From Clusia tigrina (lineage: Eukaryota > Arthropoda > Insecta > Diptera > Clusiidae), in the NCBI GenBank assembly GCA_920105625.2, contig OV050031.1:73851995-73915994 (forward strand): a DNA stretch of 64,000 nucleotides. The letters run 5' to 3'. Shown here piece after piece: positions 51,758 through 63,400 of the stretch. Position numbers and translations under genes: made by a program. The notes below the pieces were generated by a model. That model ran no database searches, was not told the origin of the DNA, and saw only the letters and a program-made list of their open reading frames with translations. Positions within the stretch are counted from its first letter, which is position 1; each line of letters starts with the position of its first letter.

Positions 51758-52600
51758 AATGACTGAGACGCATACAGAGACGCTGACAGAGGCTGCGACG
51801 CCGACTGAGGCAGATAGGGGTAGATATAGGCATAGAGAAGGCAGCAGACCCACCCAATTGACAGCGGCAATGACTGAGACGCCTGCAGAGACGCTGACAG
51901 AGGCTGCGACGCCGACTGAGACGCCGACTGAGGCAGATAGGGGTAGATATAGGCATAGAGAAGGCAGCAGACCCACCCAATCGACAGCGGCAATGACTGA
52001 GACGCCTGCAGAGACGCTGACAGAGGTTGCGACGCCGACTGAGGCAGATAAGGGTAGAAATAGGCATGGAGAAGGCAGCAGACCCACCCAATCGACAGCG
52101 GCAATGACTGAGACGCCTACAGAGACGCTGACAGAGGCTGCGACGCCGACTGAGATTCCGATTGAGCCACATAGGGGAAGATGTAGGCACAGAGAAGGCA
52201 GCAGACCCACCCAATCGACAGCGGCAATGACTGAGACGCATACAGAGACGCTGACAGAGGCTGCGACGCCGACTGAGACGCCGACTGAGGCAGATAGGGG
52301 TAGATATAGGCATAGAGAAGGCAGCAGACCCACCCAATTGACAGCGGCAATGACTGAGACGCCTGCAGAGACGCTGACAGAGGCTGCGACGCCGACTGAG
52401 ACGCCGACTGAGGCAGATAGGGGTAGATATAGGCACAGAGAAGGCAGCAGACCCACCCAATCGACAGCGGCAATGACTGAGACGCATACAGAGACGCTGA
52501 CAGAGGCTGCGACGCCGACTGAGACGCCGACTGAGGCAGATAGGGGTAGATATAGGCATAGAGTAGGCAGAAGACCTCTCGATCGAAAGCGGCAGCGACT
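51160..52600 (+). repeat. 123/111-bp subfamily domain 4, longest frame-preserving run
   Basis: About twelve units of 123 or 111 bp. The AAGGGTAGAAATAGG 111-bp unit occurs at 51215, 51572 and 52040, spacings of 357 and 468 bp; the HOR is the same as in 41.3-42.6 kb but with units lost. The + frame is open for 484 codons (51168-52622). The - frames are open for 528 (52559-50973) and 536 codons (52681-51071). The end, with GTAGGCAGAAGACCTCTCG at about 52563, matches the end of domain 2 at about 42637. Confidence 0.92.
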
Positions 52601-53096
52601 GAGATGCCTACAGAGACGCTGATAGAGGCTGCGACACCGACTGAGACGCCGACTGAGGCAGATACGGGTAGATATATGCATAGAGAAGGTAGCAGCACCA
52701 ACAAACGACAGCGGCAGCGACTGAGACGCCTACAGAGACGCTGACAGAGGCCGCGACGCCGACTGAGACGCCGACTGAGGCAGATAGGGGTAGATATAGG
52801 CATAGAAAAGGCAGCAGACCTCCCCAATCGACAGCGGCAGCGCCTGAGATGCCTACAGAGACGCTGACAGAGGCTGCGACATCGACTGAGAATCCGACTG
52901 AGGCAGATAGGGGTAGATATAGGCATAGAGAAGGCAGCACGCCCCCAATCGACAGCGGCAGCGATTGAGACGCCTACAGAGACGCTGACAGAGGCTGCGA
53001 CGCCGACTGAGACGCCAACTGAGGCAGATAGGGGTAGATATAGGCATAGAGTAGGCAGCAGACCTCTCGATCGACAGCGGCAGCGACTGGGACACT
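52601..53096 (+). repeat. Mixed 122-bp monomers
   Basis: Ordinary units with ACCAACAAACGAC, CCTCCCC and CTCTCGATCG junctions. I see nothing else. Confidence 0.85.
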
Positions 53097-54842
53097 TACA
53101 GAGACGCTGACAGAGGCTGCGACGCCGACTGAGACGACGACTGAAGCAGATAGGTGTAGATATAGGCATAGAGAAGGTAGCAGAACCAACAAACGACAGC
53201 GACTGACACGCCTACAGAGATGCTGATAGAGGCCGCGACACCGACTGAGAAGCCGACTGAGGCAGATAGGGGTAGATATAGGCATAGACAAGGCAGCAGA
53301 CCCTCGCGATCGACAGCTGCAGCGACTGAGATGCCTACAGAGACGCTGACAGAGGCTGCGACATCGACTAAGAAGCCGACTGAGGCAGATAGGGGTAGAT
53401 ATAGGCATAGAGAAGGCAGAACGCCCCCAAATCGACAGCGGCAGCGATTGAGACGCCTACAGAGACGCTGACAGAGGGTGCGACGCCGACTGAGACGCCA
53501 ACTGAGGCAGATAGGGGTAGATATAGGCATAGAGTAGGCAGCAGACCTCTCGATCGACAGCGGCAGCGACTGAGATGCCTACAGATACGCTGATAGAGGC
53601 TGCCACACCGACTGAGAAGCCGACAGAAGCAGATAGGGATAGATATTGGCATAGAGAAGGCAGCAGACCCCCCAATCAACAGCGGCAGCGACTGAGACAC
53701 CTACAGAGACGCTGACAGAGGCTGCGACGCCGACTGAGGCAGATAGGTGTAGATATATACATAGAGAAGGCTGCAGACCCCCCCAATCGACAGCGGCAAC
53801 GACTGAGACGAATACAGAGACGCTGACAGAGGCTGCGACGCCGACTGAGATTCCGATTGAGGCACATAGGGGTAGATATAGGCATAGAGAAGGCAGCAGA
53901 CCCCCCAATCGACAGCGGCAATGACTGAGACGCCTACAGAGACGCTGACAGAGGCTGCGACGCCGACTGAGAAACCGATTGAGGCAGATAGGTGTAGACA
54001 TAGGCATAGAGAAGGCAGCAGACCCCCTAATCGACAGCGACGCCGACTGAGACGCCTACAGAGACGCTGACAGAGGCTGCGACGCCGACTGAGACGCCGA
54101 CTGAAGCAGATAGGTGTAGATATAGGCATAGAGAAGGTAGCAGAACCAACAAACGACAGCGACTGACACACCTACAGAGATGCTAATAGAGGCCGCGACA
54201 CCGACTGAGAAGCCGACTGTGGCAGATAGGGGTAGATATAGGCATAGACAAGGCAGCAGACCTTCGCGATCGACAGCTGCAGCGACTGAGATGCCTACAG
54301 AGACGCTGACAGAGGCTGCGATATCGACTGAGAAGCCGACTGAGGCAGATAGGGGTAGATATAGGCATAGAGAAGGCAGAACGGCCCCAAATCGACAGCG
54401 GCAGCGATTGAGACGCCTACAGAGACGCTGACAGAGGCTGCGACGCCGACTGAGACGCCAGCTGAGGCAGATAGGGGTAGATATAGGCATAGAGTAGGCA
54501 GCAGACCTCTCGATCGACAGCGGCAGCGACTGAGATGCCTACAGATACGCTGATAGAGGCTGCCACACCGACTGAGACGCCGACAGAAGCAGATAGGGAT
54601 AGATATTGGCATAGAGAAGGCAGAAGACCCCCCCCAATCAACAGCGGCAGCGACTGAGACACCTACAGAGACGCTGACAGAGGCTGCGACGCCGACAGAG
54701 GCAGATAGGTGTAGATATAGGCATAGAGAATTCTGCAGACCCCCCAATCGACAGCGGCAACGACTGAGACGAATACAGAGACGCTGACAGAGGCTGCGAC
54801 GCCGACTGAGATTCCGATTGAGGCACATAGGGGTAGATATAG
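53097..54842 (+). repeat. 960-bp HOR, two copies
   Basis: About 53097-53880 recurs at 54057-54842 with an offset of 960 bp, becoming 962 bp after the C-tract near 54608, which has two extra C. Shared markers are ACCAACAAACGACAGCGACTGACAC, CTGATAGAGGCCGCGAC or CTAATAGAGGCC, and CAAGGCAGCAGACC(C/T)TCGCG. Between the copies lie two 123-bp-type units and one 122-bp-type unit. Confidence 0.9.
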
Positions 54843-57800
54843 GCACAGAGAAGGCAGCAGACCCACCCAATCGACAGCGGCAATGACTGAGACGCCTACA
54901 GAGACGCAGACAGAGGCTGCGACGCCGACTGAGACGCCGACTGAGGCAGATAGGGGTAGATATAGGCATAGAGAAGGCAGCAAACCCCCCAATCGACAGC
55001 GGCAATGACTGAGACGCCTACAGAGACGCTGACAGAGGCTGCGACGCCGACTGAGAAACCGATTGAGGCAGATAGGGGTAGATATAGGCACAGAGAAAGC
55101 AGCAGACCTCGCCAATCGACAGCGGCAGCGACTCAGACGCCTGCAGAGACGCTGACAGAGGCTGCGACGCCGACTGAGGCAGATAGGTGTAGATATAGGC
55201 ATAGAGAAGGCTGCAGACCCCCCAATCGACAGCGGCAACGACTGAGACGAATACAGAGACGCTGACAGAGGCTGCGACGCCGACTGAGACGCCGACTGAG
55301 GCAGATAGGGGTAGATATAGGCACAGAGAAAGCAGCAGACCTCCCCAATCGACAGCGGCAGCGACTGAGACGCCTGCAGAGACGCTGACAGAGGCTGCGA
55401 GGCTGACTGAGACGCCGACTGAGGCACATAGGGGTAGATATAGGCACAGAGAAGGCAGCAGACCCCCCAATCAACAGCGGCAGCGACTGAGATACCTACA
55501 GAGACGCTGACAGAGGCTGCGACGCCGACTGATGCAGATAGGGGTAGATATTGGCATAGAGAAGGCAGCAGACCCCCCAATCGACAGCGACGCCGACTGA
55601 GACGCCTACAGAGACGCTGACAGAGGCTGCGACGCCAACTGAGACGCCAACCCAGGCAGATAGGGGTAGAGATAGGGATAGAGTAGGCGGCAGACCACTC
55701 GATCAACAGCGGCAGCGACTGAGATGCCTACAGATACGCTGATATAGGCTACGACACTGACTGAGACGCCGACTGAGGCAGATAGGGGTAGATATAGGCA
55801 TAGAGAAGGCAGCAGGTCCCCCAATCAACAGCGGCAGCGGCTGACACACCTACAGAGACGCTGACAGAGGCTGCGACGCCGACTGAGACGCCGACTGAGG
55901 CAGATAGGAGTAGATATAGGCATAGAGAAGGCAGCAAACCCCCTCAATCAACAGCGGCAGCGATTGAGACGCCTACAGAGACGCTGACAGAGGCTGCGAC
56001 GCCGACTGAGGCGCCAACTGAGGCAGATAGGGGTAGATATAGGCATAGAGTAAGCAGCAGACCTCTCAATCGACAGCGGCAGCGACTGAGATGCCTACAG
56101 ATACGCTGATAGAGGCTGCGACACCGACTGAGACGCCGACAGAAGCAGATAGGGACAGATATTGGCATAGAGAAGGCAGCAGACCCCCCAATCAACAGCG
56201 GCAGCGACTGAGACACCTACAGAGACGCTGACAGAGGCTGCGACGCCGACTGAGGCAGACAGGTGTAGATATAGGCATAGAGAAGGCTGCAGACCCCCCA
56301 ATCGACAGCGGCAACGACTGAGACGAATACAGAGACGCTGACAGAGGCTGCGACGCCGACTGAGATTCCGATTGAGGCACATAGGGGTAGATATAGGCAC
56401 AGAGAAGGCAGCAGACCCACCCAATCGACAGCGGCAATGACTGAGACGCCTACAGAGACGCAGACAGAGGCTGCGACGCCGACTGAGACGCCGACTGAGG
56501 CAGATAGGGGTAGATATAGGCATAGAGAAGGCAGCAGACCCCCCAATCGACAGCGGCAATGACTGAGACGCCTACAGAGACGCTGACAGAGGCTGCGACG
56601 CCGACTGAGAAACCGATTGAGGCAGATAGGGGTAGATATAGGCACAGAGAAAGCAGCAGATCTCCCCAATCGACAGCGGCAACGACTGAGACGAATACAG
56701 AGACGCTGACAGAGGCTGCGACGCCGACTGAGGCAGATAGGGGTAGATATAGGCACAGAGAAAGCAGCAGACCTCCCCAATCGACAGCGGCAGCGACTGA
56801 GACGCCTGCAGAGACGCTGACAGAGGCTGCGAGGCTGACTGAGACGCCGACTGAGGCACATAGGGGTAGATATAGGCACAGAGAAGGCAGCAGACCCCCC
56901 AATCAACAGCGGCAGCGACTGAGATACCTACAGAGACGCTGACAGAGGCTGCGACGCCGACTGATGCAGATAGGGGTAGATATTGGCATAGAGAAGGCAG
57001 CAGACCCCCCAATCGACAGCGACGCCGACTGAGACGCCTACAGAGACGCTGACAGAGGCTGCGACGCCGACTGAGACGCCAACCCAGGCAGATAGGGGTA
57101 GATATAGGCATAGAGCAGGCAGCAGACCACTCGATCAACAGCGGCAGCGACTGAGATGCCTACAGATACGCTGATAGAGGCTGCGACACTGACTGAGCCG
57201 CCGACTGAGGCAGATAGGGGTAGATATAGGCATAGAGAAGGCAGCAGATCCCCCAATCAACAGCGGCAGCGACTGACACACCTACAGAGACGCTGACAGA
57301 GGCTGCGACGCCGACTGAGACGCCGACTGGGGCAGATAGGAGTAGATATAGGCATAGAGAAGGCAGCAAACCCCCTCAATCAACAGTGGCAGCGATTGAG
57401 TCGCCTACAGAGACGCTGACAGAGGCTGCGACGCCGACTGAGACGCCAACTGAGGCAGATAGGGGTAGATATAGGCATAGAGTAAGCAGCAGACCTCTCA
57501 ATCGACAGCGGCAGCGACTGAGATGCCTACAGATACGCTGATAGAGGCTGCGACACCGACTGAGACGCCGACAGAAGCAGATAGGGACAGATATTGGCAT
57601 AGAGAAGGCAGCAGACCCCCCAATCAACAGCGGCAGCGACTGAGACACCTACAGAGACGCTGAAAGAGGCTGCGACGCCGACTGAGGCAGATAGGTGTAG
57701 ATATAGGCATAGAGAAGGCAGCACACCCCCCAATCGACAGCGGCAACGACTGAGACGAATACAGAGACGCTGACAGAGGCTGCGACGCCGACTGAAACGC

Positions 57801-57900
57801 CGACTGAGGCAGATAGGGGTAGATATAGGCATAGAGAAGGCAGCAGACCCCCCAATCGACAGCGGCAATGACTGAGACGCCTATAGAGACGCTGACAGAG
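54843..57900 (+). repeat. 1.43-1.55-kb HOR, two copies plus partial third
   Basis: Offsets are 1554 bp around 54.6-55.2 kb (54638 to 56192) and 1432 bp from 55.4 kb on (55606 to 57038, 55944 to 57376), the 122-bp change being one unit missing in the second copy. The block holds the AAAGCAGCAGACCT units, the GAGGCTGACTGAG unit and the CCAACCCAGGCAG unit. A third, shorter pass begins near 57.5 kb. Confidence 0.9.
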
Positions 57901-58936
57901 GCTGCGACGCCGACTGAGAAACCGATTGAGGCAGATAGGGGTAGATATAGGCACAGAGAAGGCAGCAGAACTCCCCAATCGACAGCAGCAGCGACTGAGA
58001 CGCCTGCAGAGACGCTGACAGAGGTTGCGACGCCGACTGAGGCAGATAAGGGTAGATATAGGCATGGAGAAGGCAGCAGACCTCCCCAATCGACAGCGGC
58101 AGCGACTGAGACGCCTGCAGAGACGCTGACAGAGGCTGCGACGCCGACTGAGACGCCGACTGAGGCACATAGGGGTAGATATAGGCACAGAGAAGGCAGC
58201 AGACCCCCCAATCAACAGCGGCAGCGACTGAGATGCCTACAGAGACGCTGACAGAGGCTGCGACACCGACTGAGACGCCGACTGAGGCAGATACGGGTAG
58301 ATATAGGCATAGAGAAGGTAGCAGCACCAACAAACGACAGCGGCAGCGAGTGAGACGCCTACAGAGACGCTGAAAGAGGCCGCGACGCCGACTGAGACGC
58401 CGACTGAGGCAGATAGGGGTAGATATAGGCATAGAGAAGGCAGCAGACCCCCCAATCAACAGCGGCAGCGACTGAGACACCTACAGAGACGCTGACAGAG
58501 GCGGCGACGCCGACTGAGGCAGATAGGTGTAGATATAGGCATAGAGAATGCAGCAGACCCCCAATCGACAGCGACGCCGACTGAGACGCCTACAGAGACG
58601 CTGACAGAGGCTGTGACAACGTCTGAGATGCCGACTGAGGCAGATAGGGGTCGATATAGGCATAGGGAAGGCAGCAGACCCACTCAATTAACAGCGCCAG
58701 CGACTGAGATGCATACAGAGCCGCTAACAGAGGCTGCGACGCCGACTGAGACGCCGACTGAGCCAGATAGAGGTAGATATAGGCATCGAGAATTCAGCAG
58801 ACCCCCCAATCGACAGCGGCAGCGACTGAGACGCCTACAGAGACGTTGACAGGGGTTGCGACGCCGCCTGAGGCAGATTGGGGTAGATGTATTCATAGAG
58901 AAGGCAGCAGACCCCCTCAATCAACATCGGCAGCGA

Positions 58937-58955
58937 CTGCAGACCTCCCAATAGA
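58937..58955 (+). repeat. Severely truncated monomer junction
   Basis: GCGACTG is joined to CAGACCTCCCAATAG and then to ACGCCTGCAGAG. Most of one unit is gone, leaving only the C-tract junction region between two partial unit ends. Confidence 0.85.
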
Positions 58956-59391
58956 CGCCTGCAGAGACGCTGACAGAGGTTGCGACGCCGCCTGAGGCAG
59001 ATTAGGGTAGATATATTCATAGAGAAGGCAGCAGACCCCCTCAATCAACATCGGCAGCGACTGAGATGCCTACAGAGACGCTGACAGAGGCTGCGACGCC
59101 GACTGAGACGCCGACTGAGGCAGATAGGGGTAGATATAGGTATAGAGAAGACAGCAGACCCCCCAATCGACAGCGGCAATGACTGAGACGCCTACAGAGA
59201 CGCTGACAGAGGCTGCGACGCCGACTGAGAAACCGATTGCGGCAGATAGGGGTAGATATAGGCACAGAGAAGGCAGCAGACCTCCCCAATCGACAGCGGT
59301 AGCGACTGAGACGCCTGCAGAGACGCTGACAGAGGTTGCGACGCCGTCTGAGGCAGATAAGGGTAGATATAGGCATGGAGAAGGCAGCAGA

Positions 59392-59405
59392 CCCCCCCCC
59401 CCCCC
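59392..59405 (+). repeat. C14 homopolymer tract
   Basis: Fourteen C, the longest homopolymer I found in the window, followed by TTCGACAGCGG (an altered GATCGAC). Confidence 0.9.
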
Positions 59406-60430
59406 TTCGACAGCGGCAGCGACTGAGATGCCTACAGAGACGCTGACAGAGGCTGCGACACCGACTGAGACGCCGACTGAGGTAGATAGGGGTAAATATA
59501 GGCATAGAGAAGGCAGCGCGCCCACACAATCGACAGCGGCAACGATTGAGGCGCCTACAGAGACGCTAACAGAGGCTGAGAAGCCGACTGAGACGCCGAC
59601 TGAGGCATATAGGGGTAGATATAGGCATAGAGTAGGCAGCAGACCTCTCGATCGAAAGCGGCAGCGACTGAGATGCCTACAGAGACGCTGATGGAGGCTG
59701 CGACACCGACTGAGACGCCGACTGAGGCAGATACGGGTAGATATAGGCATAGAGAAGGTAGCAGCACCAACAAACGACAGCGGCAGCGACTGAGACGCCT
59801 ACAGAGACGCTGACAGAGGCCGCGACGCCGACTGAGGCAGATAGGGGTAGATATAGGCATAGAGAAGGCAGCAGTCCTCCCCAATCGACAGCGGCAGCGC
59901 CTGAGACGCCTACAGAGACGCTGACAGAGGCTGCGACGGTGACTAAAATGCCGACTGAAGCAGGTAGGGATAGATATTGGCTTAGAGAAGGCAGCAGACC
60001 CCCCCAATCAACAGCGGCGCCGACTGAGACGAAGACTGAGGCAGATAGGTGTAGATGTAGGCATAGAGAAGGCAGCAGACCCCCAATCGACAGCGACGCC
60101 GACTGAGACGCCTACAGAGACGCTGACATAGGCTGTGACAACGTCTGAGACGCCGACTGAGGCAGATAGGGGTCGATATAGGCATAGAGAAGGCAGCAGA
60201 CCCACTCAATTAACAGCGGCTGCGACTGAGATGCATACAGAGCCGCTAACAGAGGCTGCGACGCCGACTGAGACGCCGACTGAGGCAGATAGAGGTAGAT
60301 ATAGGCATCGAGAAGGCAGCAGACCCCCCAATCGATAGCGGCAGCGACTGAGACGCCTACAGATACGTTGACAGAGGCTGTGACGCCGTCTGAGGCGCCG
60401 ACTGAGGCAGATACGGGTAGATATAGGCAT

Positions 60431-63400
60431 AGAGTAGTCAACAGACCTCTCGATCGACAGCGGCAGCGACTGAGATGCCTACAGATACGCTGATAGAGGC
60501 TGCGACACCGACTGAGACGTCGACTGAGGCAGATAGGGATAGATATAGGCATAGAGTAGGCAGCAGACCTCTCGATCGACAGCGGCAGCGGCTGAGATGC
60601 CTACAGATACGCTGATAGAGGCTGCCACACCGACTGAGACGCCGACAGAAGCAGATAGGGATAGATATTGGCATAGAGAAGGCAGCAGACCCCCCAATCA
60701 ACAGCGGCAGCGACTGAGACACCTACAGAGACGCTAACAGAGGCTGCGACGCCGACTGAGGCAGATAGGTGTAGATATAGGCATAGAGAAGGCTGCAGAC
60801 CCCCCAATCGACAGCGGCAACGACTGAGACGCCTACAGAGACGCTGCCAGACAATGACTGAGACGCCTACAGAGACGCTGACAGAGGCTGCGACGCCGAC
60901 TGAGACGCCGACTGAGGCAGATAGGGGTAGATATAGGCATAGAGAAGGCAGCAGACCCACCCAATCGACAGCGGCAATGACTGAGACGCCTACAGAGACG
61001 CTGACAGAGGCTGCGACGCCGACTGCGATTCCGATTGAGCCACATAGGGGAAGATATAGGCATAGAGAAGGCAGCAGACCCACCCAATCGACAGCGGCAA
61101 TGACTGAGATGCCTACAGATACGCTGATAGAGGCAGCGACACCGACTGAGACGCCGACTGAGGCAGATAGGAGTAGATATAGGCATAGAGAAGGCAGCAG
61201 ACCCCCCAATCAACAGCGGCAGCAACTGAGATACCTACAGAGACGCTGACAGAGGCTGCGACGCCGACTGATGCAGATAGGGGTAGATATAGGCATAGAG
61301 AAGGCAGCAGACCCCCCAATCAACAGTGGCAGCGACTGGGACACTTACAGAGACGCTGACAGAGGCTGCGACACCGACTGAGATGCCGACTGAGGCAGAT
61401 AGGTGTAGATATAGGCATAGAGAAGGCAGCAGACCCCCCAATCGACAGCGACGCCGACTGAGACGCCTACAGAGACGCTGACAGAGGCTGCGACGCCGAC
61501 TGAGACGCCAACTGAGGCAGATAGGGGTAGATATAGGCATAGAGAAGTCAGCAGACCTCTCGATCGACAGCGGCAGCGACTGAGATGCCTGCAGATACGC
61601 TGATAGAGGCTGCGACACCGACTGAGACGCCGACTGAGGCAGATAGGGTTTGATATAGGCATAGAGAAGGCAGCAGACCCACCCAATCGACAGCGGCAAT
61701 GACTGAGACGCCTGCAGAGACGCTGACAGAGGTTGCGACGCCGACTGAGGCAGATAAGGGTAGAAATAGGCATAGAGAAGGCAGCAGACCCCCCAATCAA
61801 CAGTGGCAATGACTGAGATGCCTACAGATACGCTGATAGAGGCTGCGACACCGACTGAGACGCCGACTGAGGCAGATAGGGGTTGATATAGGCATAGAGA
61901 AGGCAGCAGACCCACCCAATCGACAGCGGCAGCGACTGAGACGCCTACAGATACGCTGATAGAGGCTGCGACACCGACTGAGACGCCAACTGAGGCAGAT
62001 AGGGATAGATATAGGCATAGAGTAGGCAGCAGACCTCTCGATCGACAGCGGCAGCGGCTGAGATGCCTACAGATACGCTGATAGAGGCTGCCACACCGAC
62101 TGAGACGCCGACAGAAGCAGATAGGGATAGATATTGGCATAGAGAAGGCAGCAGACCCCCCAATCAACAGCGGCAGCGACTGAGACACCTACAGAGACGC
62201 TGACAGAGGCTGCGAAGCCGACTGAGGCAGATAGGTGTAGATATAGGCATAGAGAAGGCTGCAGACCCCCCAATCGACAGCGGCAACGACTGAGACGAAT
62301 ACAGAGACGCTTACAGAGGCTGCGACGCCGACTGAGATTCCGATTGAAGCACATAGGGGTAGATATAGGCACAGAGAAGGCAGCAGACCCACCCAATCGA
62401 CAGCGGCAATGACTGAGACGCCTACAGAGACGCTGACAGAGGCTGCGACGCCGACTGAGACGCCGACTGAGGCAGATAGGGGTAGATATAGGCATAGAGA
62501 AGGCAGCAGACCCACCCAATCGACAGCGGCAACGACTGAGACGCCTACAGAGACGCTGACAGAGGCTGCGACGCCGACTGCGATTCCGATTGAGCCACAT
62601 AGGGGAAGATATAGGCATAGAGAAGGCAGCAGACCCACCCAATCGACAGCGGCAATGACTGAGACGCCTGCAGAGACGCTGACAGAGGTTGCGACGCCGA
62701 CTGAGGCAGATAAGGGTAGAAATAGGCATGGAGAAGGCAGCAGACCCACCCAATCGACAGCGGCAATGACTGAGTCGCCTACAGAGACGCTGACAGAGGC
62801 TGCGATGCCGACTGAGATTCCGATTGAGCCACATAGGGGAAGATCTAGGCACAGAGAAGGCAGCAGACCCACCCAATCGACAGGGGCAATGACTGAGACG
62901 CCTACAGAGACGCTGACAGAGGCTGCGACGCCGACTGAGACGCCGACTGAGGCAGATAGGGGTAGATATAGGCATAGAGAAGGCAGAATACTCACCCAAT
63001 CGACAGCGGCAATGACTGAGACGCCTACAGAGACGCTGACAGAGGCTGCGACGCCGACTGAGACGCCGACTGAGGCAGATAGGGGTTGATAAGCATAGTG
63101 AAGGCAGCAGACCCACCCAATCGACAGCGGCAATGACTGAGACGCCTGCAGATACGCTGACAGAGGTTGCGACGCCGACTGAGGCAGATAAGGGTAGAAA
63201 TAGGCATGGAGAAGGCAGCAGACCCACCCAATCGACAGCGGCAATGACTGAGATGCCTACAGATACGCTGATAGAGGCAGCGACACCGACTGAGACGCCG
63301 ACTGAGGCAGATAGGAGTAGATATAGGCATAGAGAAGGCAGCAGACCCCCCAATCAACAGCGGCAGCGACTGAGATACCTTCAGAGACGCTGACAGAGGC

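Larger units (their letters stand above)
57901..60430 (+). repeat. Mixed units and distant copy of the 35.7-36.9 kb block
   Basis: About 59.04-59.75 kb matches 35.72-36.43 kb with an offset near 23319 bp, and 60.1-60.34 kb matches 36.7-36.94 kb with an offset near 23398 bp. The block includes the C14 tract and the GCGCGC unit (59513). Two short truncated segments lie near 58930-58960. All is satellite sequence. Confidence 0.88.

Noticed and set aside
50973..52681. ORFs of 484-536 codons in the 51-52.6 kb domain as a repeat-protein gene
   Set aside because: Same explanation as at 41-42.8 kb. The frame is lost as soon as ordinary 122-bp units resume, with no plausible termination or flanking exons in the window.
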